From Tenacibaculum soleae (lineage in GTDB: Bacteria; Bacteroidota; Bacteroidia; Flavobacteriales; Flavobacteriaceae), in contig NZ_MAKX01000001.1 of the NCBI RefSeq assembly GCF_001693415.1, positions 1,196,047 through 1,260,046 of the forward strand: a stretch of DNA of 64,000 nt. Direction: 5' to 3'. The position numbers were made by a program, and so were the translations under genes. Positions 1 to 9,427 of the stretch are shown piece after piece. A model generated the notes under the pieces. It was given only the letters and a program-made list of their open reading frames with translations, had not been told where the DNA came from and searched no databases. The first letter of the stretch is position 1, and every line of letters starts with the position of its first letter.

Positions 1-564
1 ATACAGGCAAGTTTAGGATTGCCTTTTAAATCGGAAGTGATTTTACGTTTTGTACCTAAGGTTGGAGAAGATGATGTAAAAGGGAGCTTGTTTGGTATTG
101 GGCTTAAAAAAGAGATAACTAGTTGGTTTGGTCCTTTAGATAAATTACCACTTCACGTATCTATATTAGCAGCATACACAACAATGGGGGTTGATTATGA
201 TATAAAAGATGAAAATACAAGCGATAATATTGCTATCGAAAATGGAAAAATAGATTTTGATTTAAATTCTTATACAGTTCAAGCAATTGCTTCGTTAAAC
301 TTTCCAATCATTAATGTTTATGGAGGTGTTGGGTATACAGGAGGTTCATCAAGTGTAGACATGTTAGGTAAATATACATTATCATACAATGCCTCTTTAA
401 ATCAAAGAGTTCTTAATGACCCTTTAAATTTAGATTCTAATACTGGCAGATTTAACGCAACTATAGGTACACGGTTAAGTTTAGGTTTCTTTAAAATATT
501 TGGAAGTTATACAATGCAAGAATATAATTCTGTAAATGCAGGTATTGCTTTTAGCTTTAGATAA
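1..564 (+). CDS. Partial outer-membrane beta-barrel protein (DUF6588-like), C-terminal part
   Basis: The reading frame is open from base 1, so the start lies outside the window. The visible 187 residues have the alternating polar/hydrophobic strands and glycine-rich turns of an outer-membrane beta-barrel and end in FSFR, an aromatic-rich C-terminus of the kind that barrels use for BAM recognition. The segment resembles DUF6588 proteins of Flavobacteriia, whose role is unknown. A hairpin terminator follows at 588-617. Family assignment is from memory of the sequence style and is moderate; the beta-barrel reading is firmer. Confidence 0.6.
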   Translation: MQASLGLPFKSEVILRFVPKVGEDDVKGSLFGIGLKKEITSWFGPLDKLPLHVSILAAYTTMGVDYDIKDENTSDNIAIENGKIDFDLNSYTVQAIASLNFPIINVYGGVGYTGGSSSVDMLGKYTLSYNASLNQRVLNDPLNLDSNTGRFNATIGTRLSLGFFKIFGSYTMQEYNSVNAGIAFSFR

Positions 565-587
565 GCAACACTAAAAATAAGATAGAT

Positions 588-621
588 AAAACCTCGTTGA
601 AATTTCAATGAGGTTTTGTTT
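588..621 (+). terminator. Rho-independent terminator after the partial barrel gene
   Basis: AACCTCGTTGAAA pairs with TTTCAATGAGGTT (one G-T pair) and is followed by a T-rich tract. It separates the partial gene from mdh. Confidence 0.85.
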
Positions 622-642
622 TTATATCCATAGTCAAATCGT

Positions 643-650
643 TATTTTTG
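643..650 (+). promoter_or_regulatory. -7 promoter element upstream of mdh
   Basis: TATTTTTG matches the Bacteroidota -7 consensus TAnnTTTG, 42 bases before the mdh start. No good -33 TTTG is found at the usual 19-21 base spacing; the nearest is 24 bases away, so this is supported by the -7 box only. Confidence 0.45.
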
Positions 651-691
651 TGCAACTTAAATTAATCATCACAATTAAATAGATAAAAAAA

Positions 692-1618
692 ATGAAAGTA
701 ACAGTTGTAGGAGCAGGTGCTGTAGGTGCAAGTTGTGCAGAGTACATTGCAATTAAAAATTTCGCATCAGAAGTTGTATTAGTAGATATTAAGGAAGGTT
801 TTGCTGAAGGTAAAGCAATGGATTTAATGCAAACAGCTTCTTTAAATGGTTTTGATACTAAAATTACAGGTACTACTGGTGATTATAGTAAAACTGCAGG
901 TTCGGATGTTTGTGTAATTACTTCAGGTATTGCTCGTAAACCAGGTATGTCTCGTGACGAGTTGTTGGGAATCAATGCAGGTATTGTAAAAACGGTAGCT
1001 TCTAGTTTAGTAGCAGAATCACCTAATACAATTATCATTGTGGTTTCTAATCCAATGGATACTATGACTTATTTAGTACATAAAGCAACTGGATTACCTA
1101 AAAATAGAATTATTGGTATGGGTGGAGCTTTAGATTCTGCTCGTTTTAAATATCGTTTAGCAGAAGCTTTAGGAGCGCCTATTTCTGATGTAGATGGAAT
1201 GGTTATTGGAGGGCATTCAGATAAAGGAATGGTTCCTTTAACGCGTTTAGCTACTCGTAACTCTGTACCAGTTTCTGAATTTTTATCAGAGGAAAGGTTA
1301 GAACAAGTAAAACAAGATACTAAAGTTGGTGGAGCAACTTTAACAGGTTTATTAGGTACTTCTGCGTGGTATGCACCAGGAGCAGCGGTTTCAGGGATGG
1401 TACAAGCGATTGCTTGTGATACTAAGAAAATATTTCCATGTTCAACTTTATTAGATGGTGAATACGGATTATCAGATTTATGTATTGGAGTTCCTGTTGT
1501 TTTAGGTAAAGATGGAATTGAAAGTATTGTAACAATTAATTTATCTGATGCAGAAAAAGAACACTTAACGGCATCAGCTGAAGCTGTTAAAAATAACAAT
1601 GCTGCTTTAAATTTATAG
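692..1618 (+). CDS. mdh: Malate dehydrogenase
   Basis: NAD-dependent malate dehydrogenase of the LDH-like type (308 residues, normal length), interconverting malate and oxaloacetate in the TCA cycle in the cytoplasm. The N-terminal Rossmann motif GAGAVGASCA is at residues 7-16. The substrate-binding segment VSNPMDTMTYL is near residue 118, and the catalytic His motif GGHSDKGMVPL is near residue 173. The ATG start gives the Rossmann strand directly, so the start is secure. It stands alone between two terminators, with a -7 box about 45 bases upstream. Confidence 0.96.
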   Translation: MKVTVVGAGAVGASCAEYIAIKNFASEVVLVDIKEGFAEGKAMDLMQTASLNGFDTKITGTTGDYSKTAGSDVCVITSGIARKPGMSRDELLGINAGIVKTVASSLVAESPNTIIIVVSNPMDTMTYLVHKATGLPKNRIIGMGGALDSARFKYRLAEALGAPISDVDGMVIGGHSDKGMVPLTRLATRNSVPVSEFLSEERLEQVKQDTKVGGATLTGLLGTSAWYAPGAAVSGMVQAIACDTKKIFPCSTLLDGEYGLSDLCIGVPVVLGKDGIESIVTINLSDAEKEHLTASAEAVKNNNAALNL

Positions 1619-1640
1619 ATAGTTTTTGTTGTAGTAACAT

Positions 1641-1679
1641 AAAAAAACCTGTGTAGTTTTAACTATACAGGTTTTTTAT
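1641..1679 (+). terminator. Terminator of mdh
   Basis: AACCTGTGTAG pairs with CTATACAGGTT across a short loop, flanked by A-run and T-run, so it could work in both directions. Confidence 0.85.
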
Positions 1680-1783
1680 TTAAAAAAAAAATAATTTTTT
1701 GTAAGGCTTTGTAAGAAATAGCGTCTTATGTAAAAGAGAAGCATACATAGTGTTTCTTTTTCATAGTTTTTCATAGCAATTTT

Positions 1784-1815
1784 CCCACTTCATTCGTGAA
1801 GTGGGTTATTTTTTA
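1784..1815 (+). terminator. Strong TTCG-loop hairpin with T-run, downstream of ftsE-like gene
   Basis: CCCACTTCA-TTCG-TGAAGTGGG is a perfect 9-bp stem with a TTCG loop, followed on the plus strand by TTATTTTTTA. It lies just past the end of the minus-strand ABC ATPase gene. The T-run is on the plus strand, after mdh's own terminator, so what it terminates is unclear: read-through from mdh, a small RNA from about 1690-1780, or the hairpin end of the minus-strand transcript. Confidence 0.65.
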
Positions 1816-1823
1816 CTTAAAAA

Positions 1824-2507
1824 CTACACTGTTTGTTGTACTACTTCAAACAACTCTCCGCCTTCACATTTAATTGTTTTTTGCTTAAATTTTACAATTA
1901 ACTGATAGTCATGTGTAGCCATTAAAATAGTTTTTCCGCTTTTGTGAATTTCATTTAATAGCTGCATTACTTCTAAAGATGTTTTAGGGTCTAAATTTCC
2001 CGTAGGCTCATCAGCTAAAATTAACTCAGGATCGTTTAATAATGCTCTAGCAATAGCTACCCGTTGTTGCTCACCTCCAGAAAGTTCAAATGTTTTTTTG
2101 TAGTATTTTTCTTTCATACCTACTTTGTCTAAAACCTCATAAATCTTATCTTTCATTTCAGTTTTGTTTTTCCATCCAGTGGCTTTTAAAACAAATTCTA
2201 GATTTTCAAAAACGTTTCGATCGTTTAGTAATTTAAAATCCTGAAAAACGATCCCTAATTTTCTTCTTAAAAAAGGAATGTCATTTTCTTTCATCTGTTT
2301 TAAATCAAAACCTACAATTTCGCCCAAACCACGTTGCAAGCGTAAATCGCCATAAAGCGTTTTTAGTAAGCTACTTTTACCGCTTCCTGTTTTTCCTATC
2401 AAATAATAAAAATCACCTCTATTTAATTTGAAGTTGATTTTTGATAACACTAAATTGTCTTGCTGATAAATATCAGCATTTTCAAGATGTAAAACAGGTT
2501 TTTCCAT
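1824..2507 (-). CDS. ftsE: FtsE-like ABC transporter ATP-binding protein
   Basis: ATP-binding subunit of the FtsE/LolD type (227 residues). It has Walker [10 protein letters not shown] near residues 38-46, the signature LSGGEQQR near 143 and Walker [14 protein letters not shown] near 163, then the H-loop THD near 199. With FtsX it would regulate septal peptidoglycan hydrolysis at the inner membrane. No ftsX is adjacent here, which is common in Flavobacteriia, so FtsE versus a LolD-like role rests on similarity only. Single gene, transcribed away from the TPR gene. Confidence 0.8.
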   Translation of the reverse strand: MEKPVLHLENADIYQQDNLVLSKINFKLNRGDFYYLIGKTGSGKSSLLKTLYGDLRLQRGLGEIVGFDLKQMKENDIPFLRRKLGIVFQDFKLLNDRNVFENLEFVLKATGWKNKTEMKDKIYEVLDKVGMKEKYYKKTFELSGGEQQRVAIARALLNDPELILADEPTGNLDPKTSLEVMQLLNEIHKSGKTILMATHDYQLIVKFKQKTIKCEGGELFEVVQQTV

Positions 2508-2563
2508 AAATCGATTGGTTTTTACAAATCTAAAATTTTATTATGTAATTCTATAACATTTCT

Positions 2564-2571
2564 TACTTTTG
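2564..2571 (+). promoter_or_regulatory. -7 element upstream of the TPR/barrel gene pair
   Basis: TACTTTTG matches TAnnTTTG, 61 bases before the ATG at 2633, in the divergent gap with the ftsE-like gene. No clear -33 box is visible. Confidence 0.4.
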
Positions 2572-2632
2572 ATGCGTTGTTTTCCAACAAAAACAAAAAA
2601 GGAACGTTATACCTCTTAGATAACTAAAAAAT

Positions 2633-5600
2633 ATGAGATTTATTTGTTACAAAAAAAGCTATTATTTATTATTTATAATCGCTTTTTCAACAACGATAGT
2701 AGCCCAAGAATCAGCCATTAATTCAGCAATAACAGCCAATTATCATAAGGCAGTAAAACTATACAATAACAAAGCTTACGCCGCTGCGCAGAGTTTGTTT
2801 ATTGAGGTTTCAAAGAATGCGAATATTCATGAAAACAAGAAATCAGAAGCTGATTATTATGATGCAATGTGTGCTATAAAGTTAATACAAGACGATGCCA
2901 ATGATAAGGTGTTAGCATTTGTAGAAAATTACCCGTATAGTAATAAAAAAGAAAAAGCTTTTTTAAATGTGGGTAACTATTATTTTGCTAACAGAAAAGC
3001 GGCACATGCATTAAAATGGTATCAAAAAGTAAATGAAAAACTATTAAGCCAGCCAGAAAGAGATGAGTTAAACTATAAAATGGGATATGCTTTATTGGTT
3101 TCTAATTATTTAAAAGATGCAAAATCTAGATTTCAAACCTTGTTAGGAAACCCAATTTATGGTAACGATGCCCGCTATTACTTTGGATATATTGCATACA
3201 AACAAGAGAATTTTGGAGAAGCAGAAAATAATTTAAGCCAACTAGCAAATGACGCAACGTATCAGGCAAAAGCTAATTATTATATTTTAGATATTAGTTT
3301 TAAAGCAGGACGTTTTGATAAGTCGGTTAAAATAGGAACACAGCTTTTAGAAAAGTCAAAAGACGAAAAAGAGATTTCTCAAATATCTAAAATAGTTGGA
3401 GAAAGTTATTTTAACCTAAAAAAATACGCTGAGGCAATTCCGTATTTAACAGCTTATAAAGGAAAAAACGGAAAATGGAATAATACTGATTATTATTATT
3501 TAGGATACGCCTATTATCAGCAAAAAAACTATGAAGAAGCAATTGGTAACTTTAATAAAATTATAGATGGTAATAACAAAGTAGCTCAAAATGCTTACTA
3601 TCATTTAGGGGAGTGTTATTTAGAATTACAAAAAAAACCAGCAGCGTTAAATGCATTTAAAAATGCTAGCGAGATGGATTTTGATTTAAAAATAACAGAA
3701 AGTGCTTCGTTAAGCTACGCAAAGTTAAGTTACGAGCAGGGAAATCCGTATAAAAGTGTACCAGATGTATTAAAAGATTTTTTAGCAAAATATCCTAATT
3801 CATCCAATGCATCTGAAATAAATGACTTGTTAATTACTTCTTATTTACACCAGCAAGATTATCAAGGAGCTTTAGATTATTTGAGCACCACAAAATCTAT
3901 TGCTAACGAAAATATAGCGAAAGAAGTGTCATTATATAGAGGGATTCAATTATTCAATGAAGATAAATTATTAGAAGCAAAATCATTTTTTAAGACAGCA
4001 ACTGCATCACAAAATAGTTTAGTGAATAATAAAGCAACCTTTTGGTTAGCAGAAACTGAATATTTATTAGGTAATTATAAAAATGCTCTAACTAATTTTT
4101 TATTAATAACTGACACAAGTTTAGAAGACACTAAAAGATTAGAGTACCACATAGCATACGCTTATTTTAAACAAAAAGAATATGAAAAATCAGCAAAACA
4201 TTTTCAACAATTTTTGGCACTTAAGTTAGATGATAATGATATAAATGATGATGCTTCAAATCGATTAGGAGATTCTTATTATGCTTCTAAAAATTATTCA
4301 AAAGCAATAGAATCGTATAAAAAAGTAATTGACGAAGGTGGTGTTGGAGCAGATTATGCACAGTATCAAACAGCAATGAGTTATGGTTTTAAAGGGGAAA
4401 ATGATGCTAAAATTACAAGTTTGAAAAAATTGGTGACCAACCATACAGATTCTCAATTACAAGACGATGCTTTATTTCAAATAGCAACAACGTATACAAC
4501 GATAAACAACTCGAGCCAAGCGCAAAAAACATATAATAGTTTATTGTCAAAACACGCAACTAGTAATTACGTACCTACTGTTTTGTTACGTCAAGGATTG
4601 TTATACTACAATAATAATAAAAACACAAAAGCATTACAAAAATATAAGGAAGTAGTAGCAAAACATCCAAATTCAAAAGAAGCAAAACAAGCAGTTACTA
4701 ATGTTAAAAATGTATATATAGATATCGGTAAGGTTGATGAATATGCGACATGGGTTAAAAACGTGAAATTTGTAAACGTTACGGATGCTGAGCTTGATAA
4801 TGCAACCTATCAAGCTGCTGAAAATAAATTTTTAGAAAATAATAATACAAAAGCAATCACAGGTTTTCATAAGTATCTTCAAGCATTTCCTGGCGGAATT
4901 AATGCATTAAAAGCACATTTTTATTTAGCGCAATCTTATAATAATACACATCAGTTTAAAAGCGCTGTTCCGCATTATACTTATGTGATTACTCAAAATA
5001 AAAGTGAATTTACAGAAGAATCACTAACTAAATTAGCTAAAATTTATTTAGAAAAAGAAGATTGGGATAACGGAATGAAAATTTTAGCACAGCTAGAAAA
5101 ACAAGCCAATTATCCGCAAAATATCACCTTTGCACAAAGTAACTTAATGAAAGGATATTACAATAAAAAGGAATATACAAATGCAATAAGTTATGCCGAA
5201 AAAGTTTTAGGAAAAGGAAAAGTAGCCACAAATATCATTGAAGATGCTAAAGTAATAATGGCACGATGTGCTTTTAAAACCAATGATTATTTAACGGCAG
5301 AAGAGTTTTTTAATGAAGTAGGTAAAAACGCTACAGGTGAGTTAAAAGCTGAAACATTATATTACAATGCTTTCTTTTTAAATGATTATAAAGATTACGA
5401 AGCATCTAACAAAGCGGTACAAAATTTAATAGCTAATTATTCATCATACAAATATTGGGGAGTAAAAAGTTATATTATTATGGCTAAAAATTATTATGCT
5501 TTAAAAGATGCTTATCAGGCAACCTACATCTTAGAAAACATTATTAAAAACTTTACACAATTTAAAGATGTAATTGAAGAAGCTACTAATGAACTTCGTT

Positions 5601-5653
5601 CAATTAAAAATAAAGAAGCTAAAACCAACGAATCAGTAACTAACCAAAACTAA
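2633..5653 (+). CDS. Large tetratricopeptide-repeat protein, exported
   Basis: A 1006-residue protein with a signal peptide (hydrophobic segment about residues 10-24, cleavage after VAQ). It is made almost wholly of TPR repeats, for example YYLGYAYYQQKNYEEAIGNF near 285. TPR arrays are protein-protein scaffolds; here it should be periplasmic or held at the outer membrane. The next gene starts 27 bases downstream and encodes a beta-barrel, so the two probably form one envelope complex. Such TPR plus barrel pairs are conserved in Flavobacteriia, but I do not know an assigned function. Confidence 0.85.
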   Translation: MRFICYKKSYYLLFIIAFSTTIVAQESAINSAITANYHKAVKLYNNKAYAAAQSLFIEVSKNANIHENKKSEADYYDAMCAIKLIQDDANDKVLAFVENYPYSNKKEKAFLNVGNYYFANRKAAHALKWYQKVNEKLLSQPERDELNYKMGYALLVSNYLKDAKSRFQTLLGNPIYGNDARYYFGYIAYKQENFGEAENNLSQLANDATYQAKANYYILDISFKAGRFDKSVKIGTQLLEKSKDEKEISQISKIVGESYFNLKKYAEAIPYLTAYKGKNGKWNNTDYYYLGYAYYQQKNYEEAIGNFNKIIDGNNKVAQNAYYHLGECYLELQKKPAALNAFKNASEMDFDLKITESASLSYAKLSYEQGNPYKSVPDVLKDFLAKYPNSSNASEINDLLITSYLHQQDYQGALDYLSTTKSIANENIAKEVSLYRGIQLFNEDKLLEAKSFFKTATASQNSLVNNKATFWLAETEYLLGNYKNALTNFLLITDTSLEDTKRLEYHIAYAYFKQKEYEKSAKHFQQFLALKLDDNDINDDASNRLGDSYYASKNYSKAIESYKKVIDEGGVGADYAQYQTAMSYGFKGENDAKITSLKKLVTNHTDSQLQDDALFQIATTYTTINNSSQAQKTYNSLLSKHATSNYVPTVLLRQGLLYYNNNKNTKALQKYKEVVAKHPNSKEAKQAVTNVKNVYIDIGKVDEYATWVKNVKFVNVTDAELDNATYQAAENKFLENNNTKAITGFHKYLQAFPGGINALKAHFYLAQSYNNTHQFKSAVPHYTYVITQNKSEFTEESLTKLAKIYLEKEDWDNGMKILAQLEKQANYPQNITFAQSNLMKGYYNKKEYTNAISYAEKVLGKGKVATNIIEDAKVIMARCAFKTNDYLTAEEFFNEVGKNATGELKAETLYYNAFFLNDYKDYEASNKAVQNLIANYSSYKYWGVKSYIIMAKNYYALKDAYQATYILENIIKNFTQFKDVIEEATNELRSIKNKEAKTNESVTNQN

Positions 5654-5680
5654 AATTTGTTACTAACAAAAAAGAGTTCA

Positions 5681-7474
5681 ATGATTAAATCAATGAGAAA
5701 GTATTTAGGTTTACTTGTTTTATTTGTAATAACAATTGCAAATGCGCAAGAAAAAAAAGCATCCGAAAAAGCAAAAGATTCCATTATAAAAACCGAGGTA
5801 GTAAAGGTGGTAACCTCTTATGTACCTAAAATTACTGATGCTTTTAAAATAAAACAAAAACCAATAATAAAGCATACTAAAGAAACCCAAAAAAAAGCGT
5901 TAGAATACACAATTTTTTCAGTGCCTGTTGCTTCTACATTTATTCCTAAAAGTGGTGTAATGAAAAAGGTAGATTTAGGAAAAAGAGAAACGCTATATGA
6001 TAATTATTTTTCTTTAGGTTTAGGAAATAAGATCACCCCTTTTTTAGAAGCTTATATACGACAAAACGAAAGTTATAACAGTGAGTTGGGGGGGCATTTA
6101 AAATTTTTATTATCAGCAGATCCAGTAGAAAAAACACGATTAAGCAGTACTTTTTACGATCTTAGTTTAAATTTATTTTATGCTCAACAAGAGCGTTACT
6201 TAAATTGGAGAGCAGGTATTGAAGCAGCACGAAATAAACACAATTGGTATGGTTTACCAACTAATATAAATTTTACAGACGCAACTATAAGTGCTATTGA
6301 AGAAGAGCAATCATACACCTCTTTTAAAGTTTTTGGAACTATAAAATTTGACGATTCTTATTTAGAAGAAGGTAATGCTGCTGTTTCATTTTTAACAGAC
6401 GGAATAAGTAGTAGTGAGTTTTTAATAGATGGAAACGCAAAGTTTAGATTACCGTTAGATAATTTTCATCGTCAATTAAACGATCTTTATATAAATACGA
6501 CGCTAAGCTATTTAGGTACTAAATTTGAAAACGAATATGCTACAAGAGGTGAGTTAAAACATAGCTTTTTTAATTTAGGGGTACACCCAACGTACAATTT
6601 TAGAGTGCAAGACTTGGCAATTAAAATAGGAGCAAAAGCGTATTTTTCGTTAGATTTAGAAAATAGAAATAACAACTTTTTTATATACCCAGATGTAGAA
6701 ATTTCATATCCAATAGTAAAAGATTTTGCAAATGTTTTTGTGGGTGCTTCAGGAGATTTAGAAACCAATACTTATAAAAGTTTATCAAGCAAAAACCCTT
6801 ACATTTCACCAACGCAAAAATTATTACAAACAAATACTAAATACAATGCCTTTGTAGGAGTTAGAGGGAAGTTAGATGGGCAGTTTAGTTATAACTTTAA
6901 AGCAAGTTATACAGATATAGAAAACAACCCGTTTTTTGCCGTAAATCAATCAAAATCTAACGGAGATAATATTGCAGGAGTAGATGCTTTTTCTTTCTAC
7001 GGATATGATTATGGAAACTCATTTAATACAATATATGACGATATTAAAAAAACTTCTTTTTTTGGAGAAGTTGCTTTTGAAGGAGTTAAAAATCTTAGTA
7101 TTGGTTTAAATGGGCAGTTTAATAATTTTACCTTAACAAAGGAATTAGAACCTTGGAACACTCCAAAAATTAATGGAGAACTTTTTGGAACTTACAAAAC
7201 TGATAAATGGTTTGCAGGAGCAAATCTATTTTTCGTAGGCGAACGAAAAGGAAAATTATATGAAGTTTTACCAGCTAAAAACTTTTCAACTATTACGATG
7301 GATGCCTATTTTGATATTAATTTTAATGGAGGGTACCATTTTAATGATTCATTTTCGGTTTTTTTAAATCTTAATAACATATTGAATAATAGCTACCAAA
7401 GGTTCAATAATTTTAACGTGCAAGGTTTTCAGGCAATGGGAGGTTTAACTTGGAAATTTGATACTATTTTCTAA
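5681..7474 (+). CDS. Outer-membrane beta-barrel protein, TonB-receptor-like without plug
   Basis: Start chosen at ATG 5681 (MIKSMRKYLG) because the signal peptide follows at once and an AGAG stretch lies just before it; the frame is open back to a TTG at 5657. The signal peptide ends at about IANAQ. The mature protein has a short KVVTSYVPKITDAFKIKQKP leader, then about 20 likely beta strands, ending in WKFDTIF, a typical barrel terminus. It lacks a recognisable TonB plug domain. It is probably co-transcribed with the TPR protein before it. The substrate is unknown. Confidence 0.75.
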   Translation: MIKSMRKYLGLLVLFVITIANAQEKKASEKAKDSIIKTEVVKVVTSYVPKITDAFKIKQKPIIKHTKETQKKALEYTIFSVPVASTFIPKSGVMKKVDLGKRETLYDNYFSLGLGNKITPFLEAYIRQNESYNSELGGHLKFLLSADPVEKTRLSSTFYDLSLNLFYAQQERYLNWRAGIEAARNKHNWYGLPTNINFTDATISAIEEEQSYTSFKVFGTIKFDDSYLEEGNAAVSFLTDGISSSEFLIDGNAKFRLPLDNFHRQLNDLYINTTLSYLGTKFENEYATRGELKHSFFNLGVHPTYNFRVQDLAIKIGAKAYFSLDLENRNNNFFIYPDVEISYPIVKDFANVFVGASGDLETNTYKSLSSKNPYISPTQKLLQTNTKYNAFVGVRGKLDGQFSYNFKASYTDIENNPFFAVNQSKSNGDNIAGVDAFSFYGYDYGNSFNTIYDDIKKTSFFGEVAFEGVKNLSIGLNGQFNNFTLTKELEPWNTPKINGELFGTYKTDKWFAGANLFFVGERKGKLYEVLPAKNFSTITMDAYFDINFNGGYHFNDSFSVFLNLNNILNNSYQRFNNFNVQGFQAMGGLTWKFDTIF

Positions 7475-7624
7475 AAAAAAACAAGCTAATATTGGTGTAT
7501 AAAACTATTTGCAAAGTGTAATTACACTAGTATTGTAATAATTGGTATAAATTATAGTTTTATTGGTTTTTTTACGATTAAAATATAAAACTTACATTTA
7601 GGGCACATTAAAACAGTGTTATAA

Positions 7625-9061
7625 ATGAAAAAACTATCCATCTTATTAATCACAGGACTATTTGTAGTTTCTTGTAAAACAGCAAAAAAAGAAACAACCT
7701 TAACATCTAAAGATTTTTCTTCGGAAGAAAAAATAGATTCTACACAAATAAAGCACCTATTTAATACAGCTTTAACCAAAGGGAAGTCGTACGAATGGTT
7801 GAGAGATTTAACCACTAATGTTGGTAGTCGATTATCAGGTTCAGAGGGAGCAGCAAAGTCGGTTGTTTGGAGTGAGAAATTAATGAAAGAAGTAGGATTA
7901 GATTCTGTTTGGTTGCAACCAGTTATGGTTCCGCATTGGGTTCGTGGAGAAAAAGAGGTGGCTAATTATAACTTTAACGGCAAAGAAATTAATGTGCCTG
8001 TTTGTGCTATCGGAGGATCTATTGCAACACCAATTAACGGAATTACAGCCGAAGTTATTGAAGTAAAAAGTTTAAAAGAAGCTGAAAGTTTAGGTACTAA
8101 AGCACAAGGGAAAATAGTTTTTTTTAATGGTGCTTTTGATAATACATTAATTCAAACATTTAAAGCCTACGGCGGATGTGTAGGGCAGCGATTTGGTGGT
8201 GCAGCAGCTGTAGGTAAATTTGGTGCAAAAGCGGTAATAGTACGTTCAATGACTAACGGAATTGATGATTATCCGCATACAGGGTCAATGGGATATGGAG
8301 ATATTCCTAAATCAGAATATATTCCTTCAGCAGCAATTAGTTCAAGAGCTGCCGAAAATTTAAGTAAGCATTTAAAAGAGAATCCTACACTTAAATTTTA
8401 TTTAAAACAAAGTTGTGAAATTTTACCAGATGCTCCTTCACACAATGTAGTTGGAGAGATTAAGGGAAGTGAAAACCCAGATAATATTATGGTAATCGGG
8501 GGGCATTTAGATTCTTGGGATTTGGGTGATGGTGCTCATGATGACGGAACAGGAATTGTGCAATCATTAGAGGTTGCTTATTTATTAAAAAAGAATAATG
8601 TCAAACCTAAAAACACCATCCGAATCGTGTTTTTTATGAATGAAGAAAACGGTTTGCGTGGCGCAACGGAATATGCACGTTTGGCAAAATTAAATAACGA
8701 GCATCATATCGGAGCTTTAGAATCAGATGCAGGAGGACATACACCTAGAGGGTTTTCTATTGATGCAAATGATAAAAACAGAAAGTTATTACAAAGCTGG
8801 AAAAAATTATTAGCCCCTTATGGATTGCACGATATTACCGCAGGCGGAAGCGGTGCAGATATCGGTCCGTTAAAAGATGACCATGTTACTTTGGTAGGGT
8901 ATCGCCCAGATTCGCAACGTTACTTTGATTATCATCATGCAGCTACTGATACTTTCGATAAAGTTAATAAACGCGAACTAGAATTAGGAAGCGCATCAAT
9001 GGCAAGTATTGTGTATTTGATGGATAAATATTTATATAATAACGAAACCATTAAACCATAA
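7625..9061 (+). CDS. M28-family zinc metallopeptidase lipoprotein
   Basis: A 478-residue lipoprotein (signal peptide ending in the lipobox VVSC, Cys 17) resembling carboxypeptidase Q-like M28 aminopeptidases. A PA-type insert (FNGAFDN, AKAVIVRSM) covers about residues 140-250. The zinc-site motifs are in order: GGHLDSWDLGDGAHDDGTG near 291-309, EENG near 340, ESDAGGHTP near 364 and YHHAATDTFD near 435. It would trim peptides in the periplasm or on the cell surface. The DoxX-like gene begins 3 bases after its stop, so the next genes are likely in the same operon. Confidence 0.88.
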   Translation: MKKLSILLITGLFVVSCKTAKKETTLTSKDFSSEEKIDSTQIKHLFNTALTKGKSYEWLRDLTTNVGSRLSGSEGAAKSVVWSEKLMKEVGLDSVWLQPVMVPHWVRGEKEVANYNFNGKEINVPVCAIGGSIATPINGITAEVIEVKSLKEAESLGTKAQGKIVFFNGAFDNTLIQTFKAYGGCVGQRFGGAAAVGKFGAKAVIVRSMTNGIDDYPHTGSMGYGDIPKSEYIPSAAISSRAAENLSKHLKENPTLKFYLKQSCEILPDAPSHNVVGEIKGSENPDNIMVIGGHLDSWDLGDGAHDDGTGIVQSLEVAYLLKKNNVKPKNTIRIVFFMNEENGLRGATEYARLAKLNNEHHIGALESDAGGHTPRGFSIDANDKNRKLLQSWKKLLAPYGLHDITAGGSGADIGPLKDDHVTLVGYRPDSQRYFDYHHAATDTFDKVNKRELELGSASMASIVYLMDKYLYNNETIKP

Positions 9062-9064
9062 TTT

Positions 9065-9427
9065 ATGGATGTTTTAGTTTTAATACTCCGAATAATTTTT
9101 GGAGTATTTTTAGCATACGTAGGAATCATGCATTTTGTAAAGCCTCGTTTTTTTAACGGATTTATACCAAAACCATTACCTAAGTTAACAGTAAATTATA
9201 TAGCTGGTTTTGTAGAGTTTACAATCGGAATAGGTCTTTTATTTAATGCAACAGTAAAAAATGCAGCCATCGGTTTTTTTATATTGATGATTATTTTCTT
9301 ACCATTACACATATGGGATTTGTTCAGAGAAAAACCCGCAATTGGTTCTAAGAAAATCGCAATTATACGCTTGCCTATACAATTCTTACTTTTATATATC
9401 GCATATTTAATATATTCAAACTCATGA
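9065..9427 (+). CDS. DoxX-like small membrane protein
   Basis: A 120-residue integral membrane protein with four likely transmembrane helices (residues about 3-20, 42-62, 66-85, 98-117). It has the DoxX-type pattern GVFLAYVGIMHFVKPRFF followed by an IPKPLP loop. DoxX-like proteins are linked to redox or quinone-related envelope functions, but the exact role is uncertain. It sits 3 bases after the M28 peptidase gene and overlaps the amidohydrolase gene by 4 bases (ATGA). Confidence 0.75.
   Translation: MDVLVLILRIIFGVFLAYVGIMHFVKPRFFNGFIPKPLPKLTVNYIAGFVEFTIGIGLLFNATVKNAAIGFFILMIIFLPLHIWDLFREKPAIGSKKIAIIRLPIQFLLLYIAYLIYSNS

Noticed and set aside
1069..1599. Long minus-strand ORF inside mdh
   Set aside because: It is the shadow of the malate dehydrogenase gene and has no independent motif. 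Similar shadows in hsdM, hsdR and the exchanger gene were also dropped.
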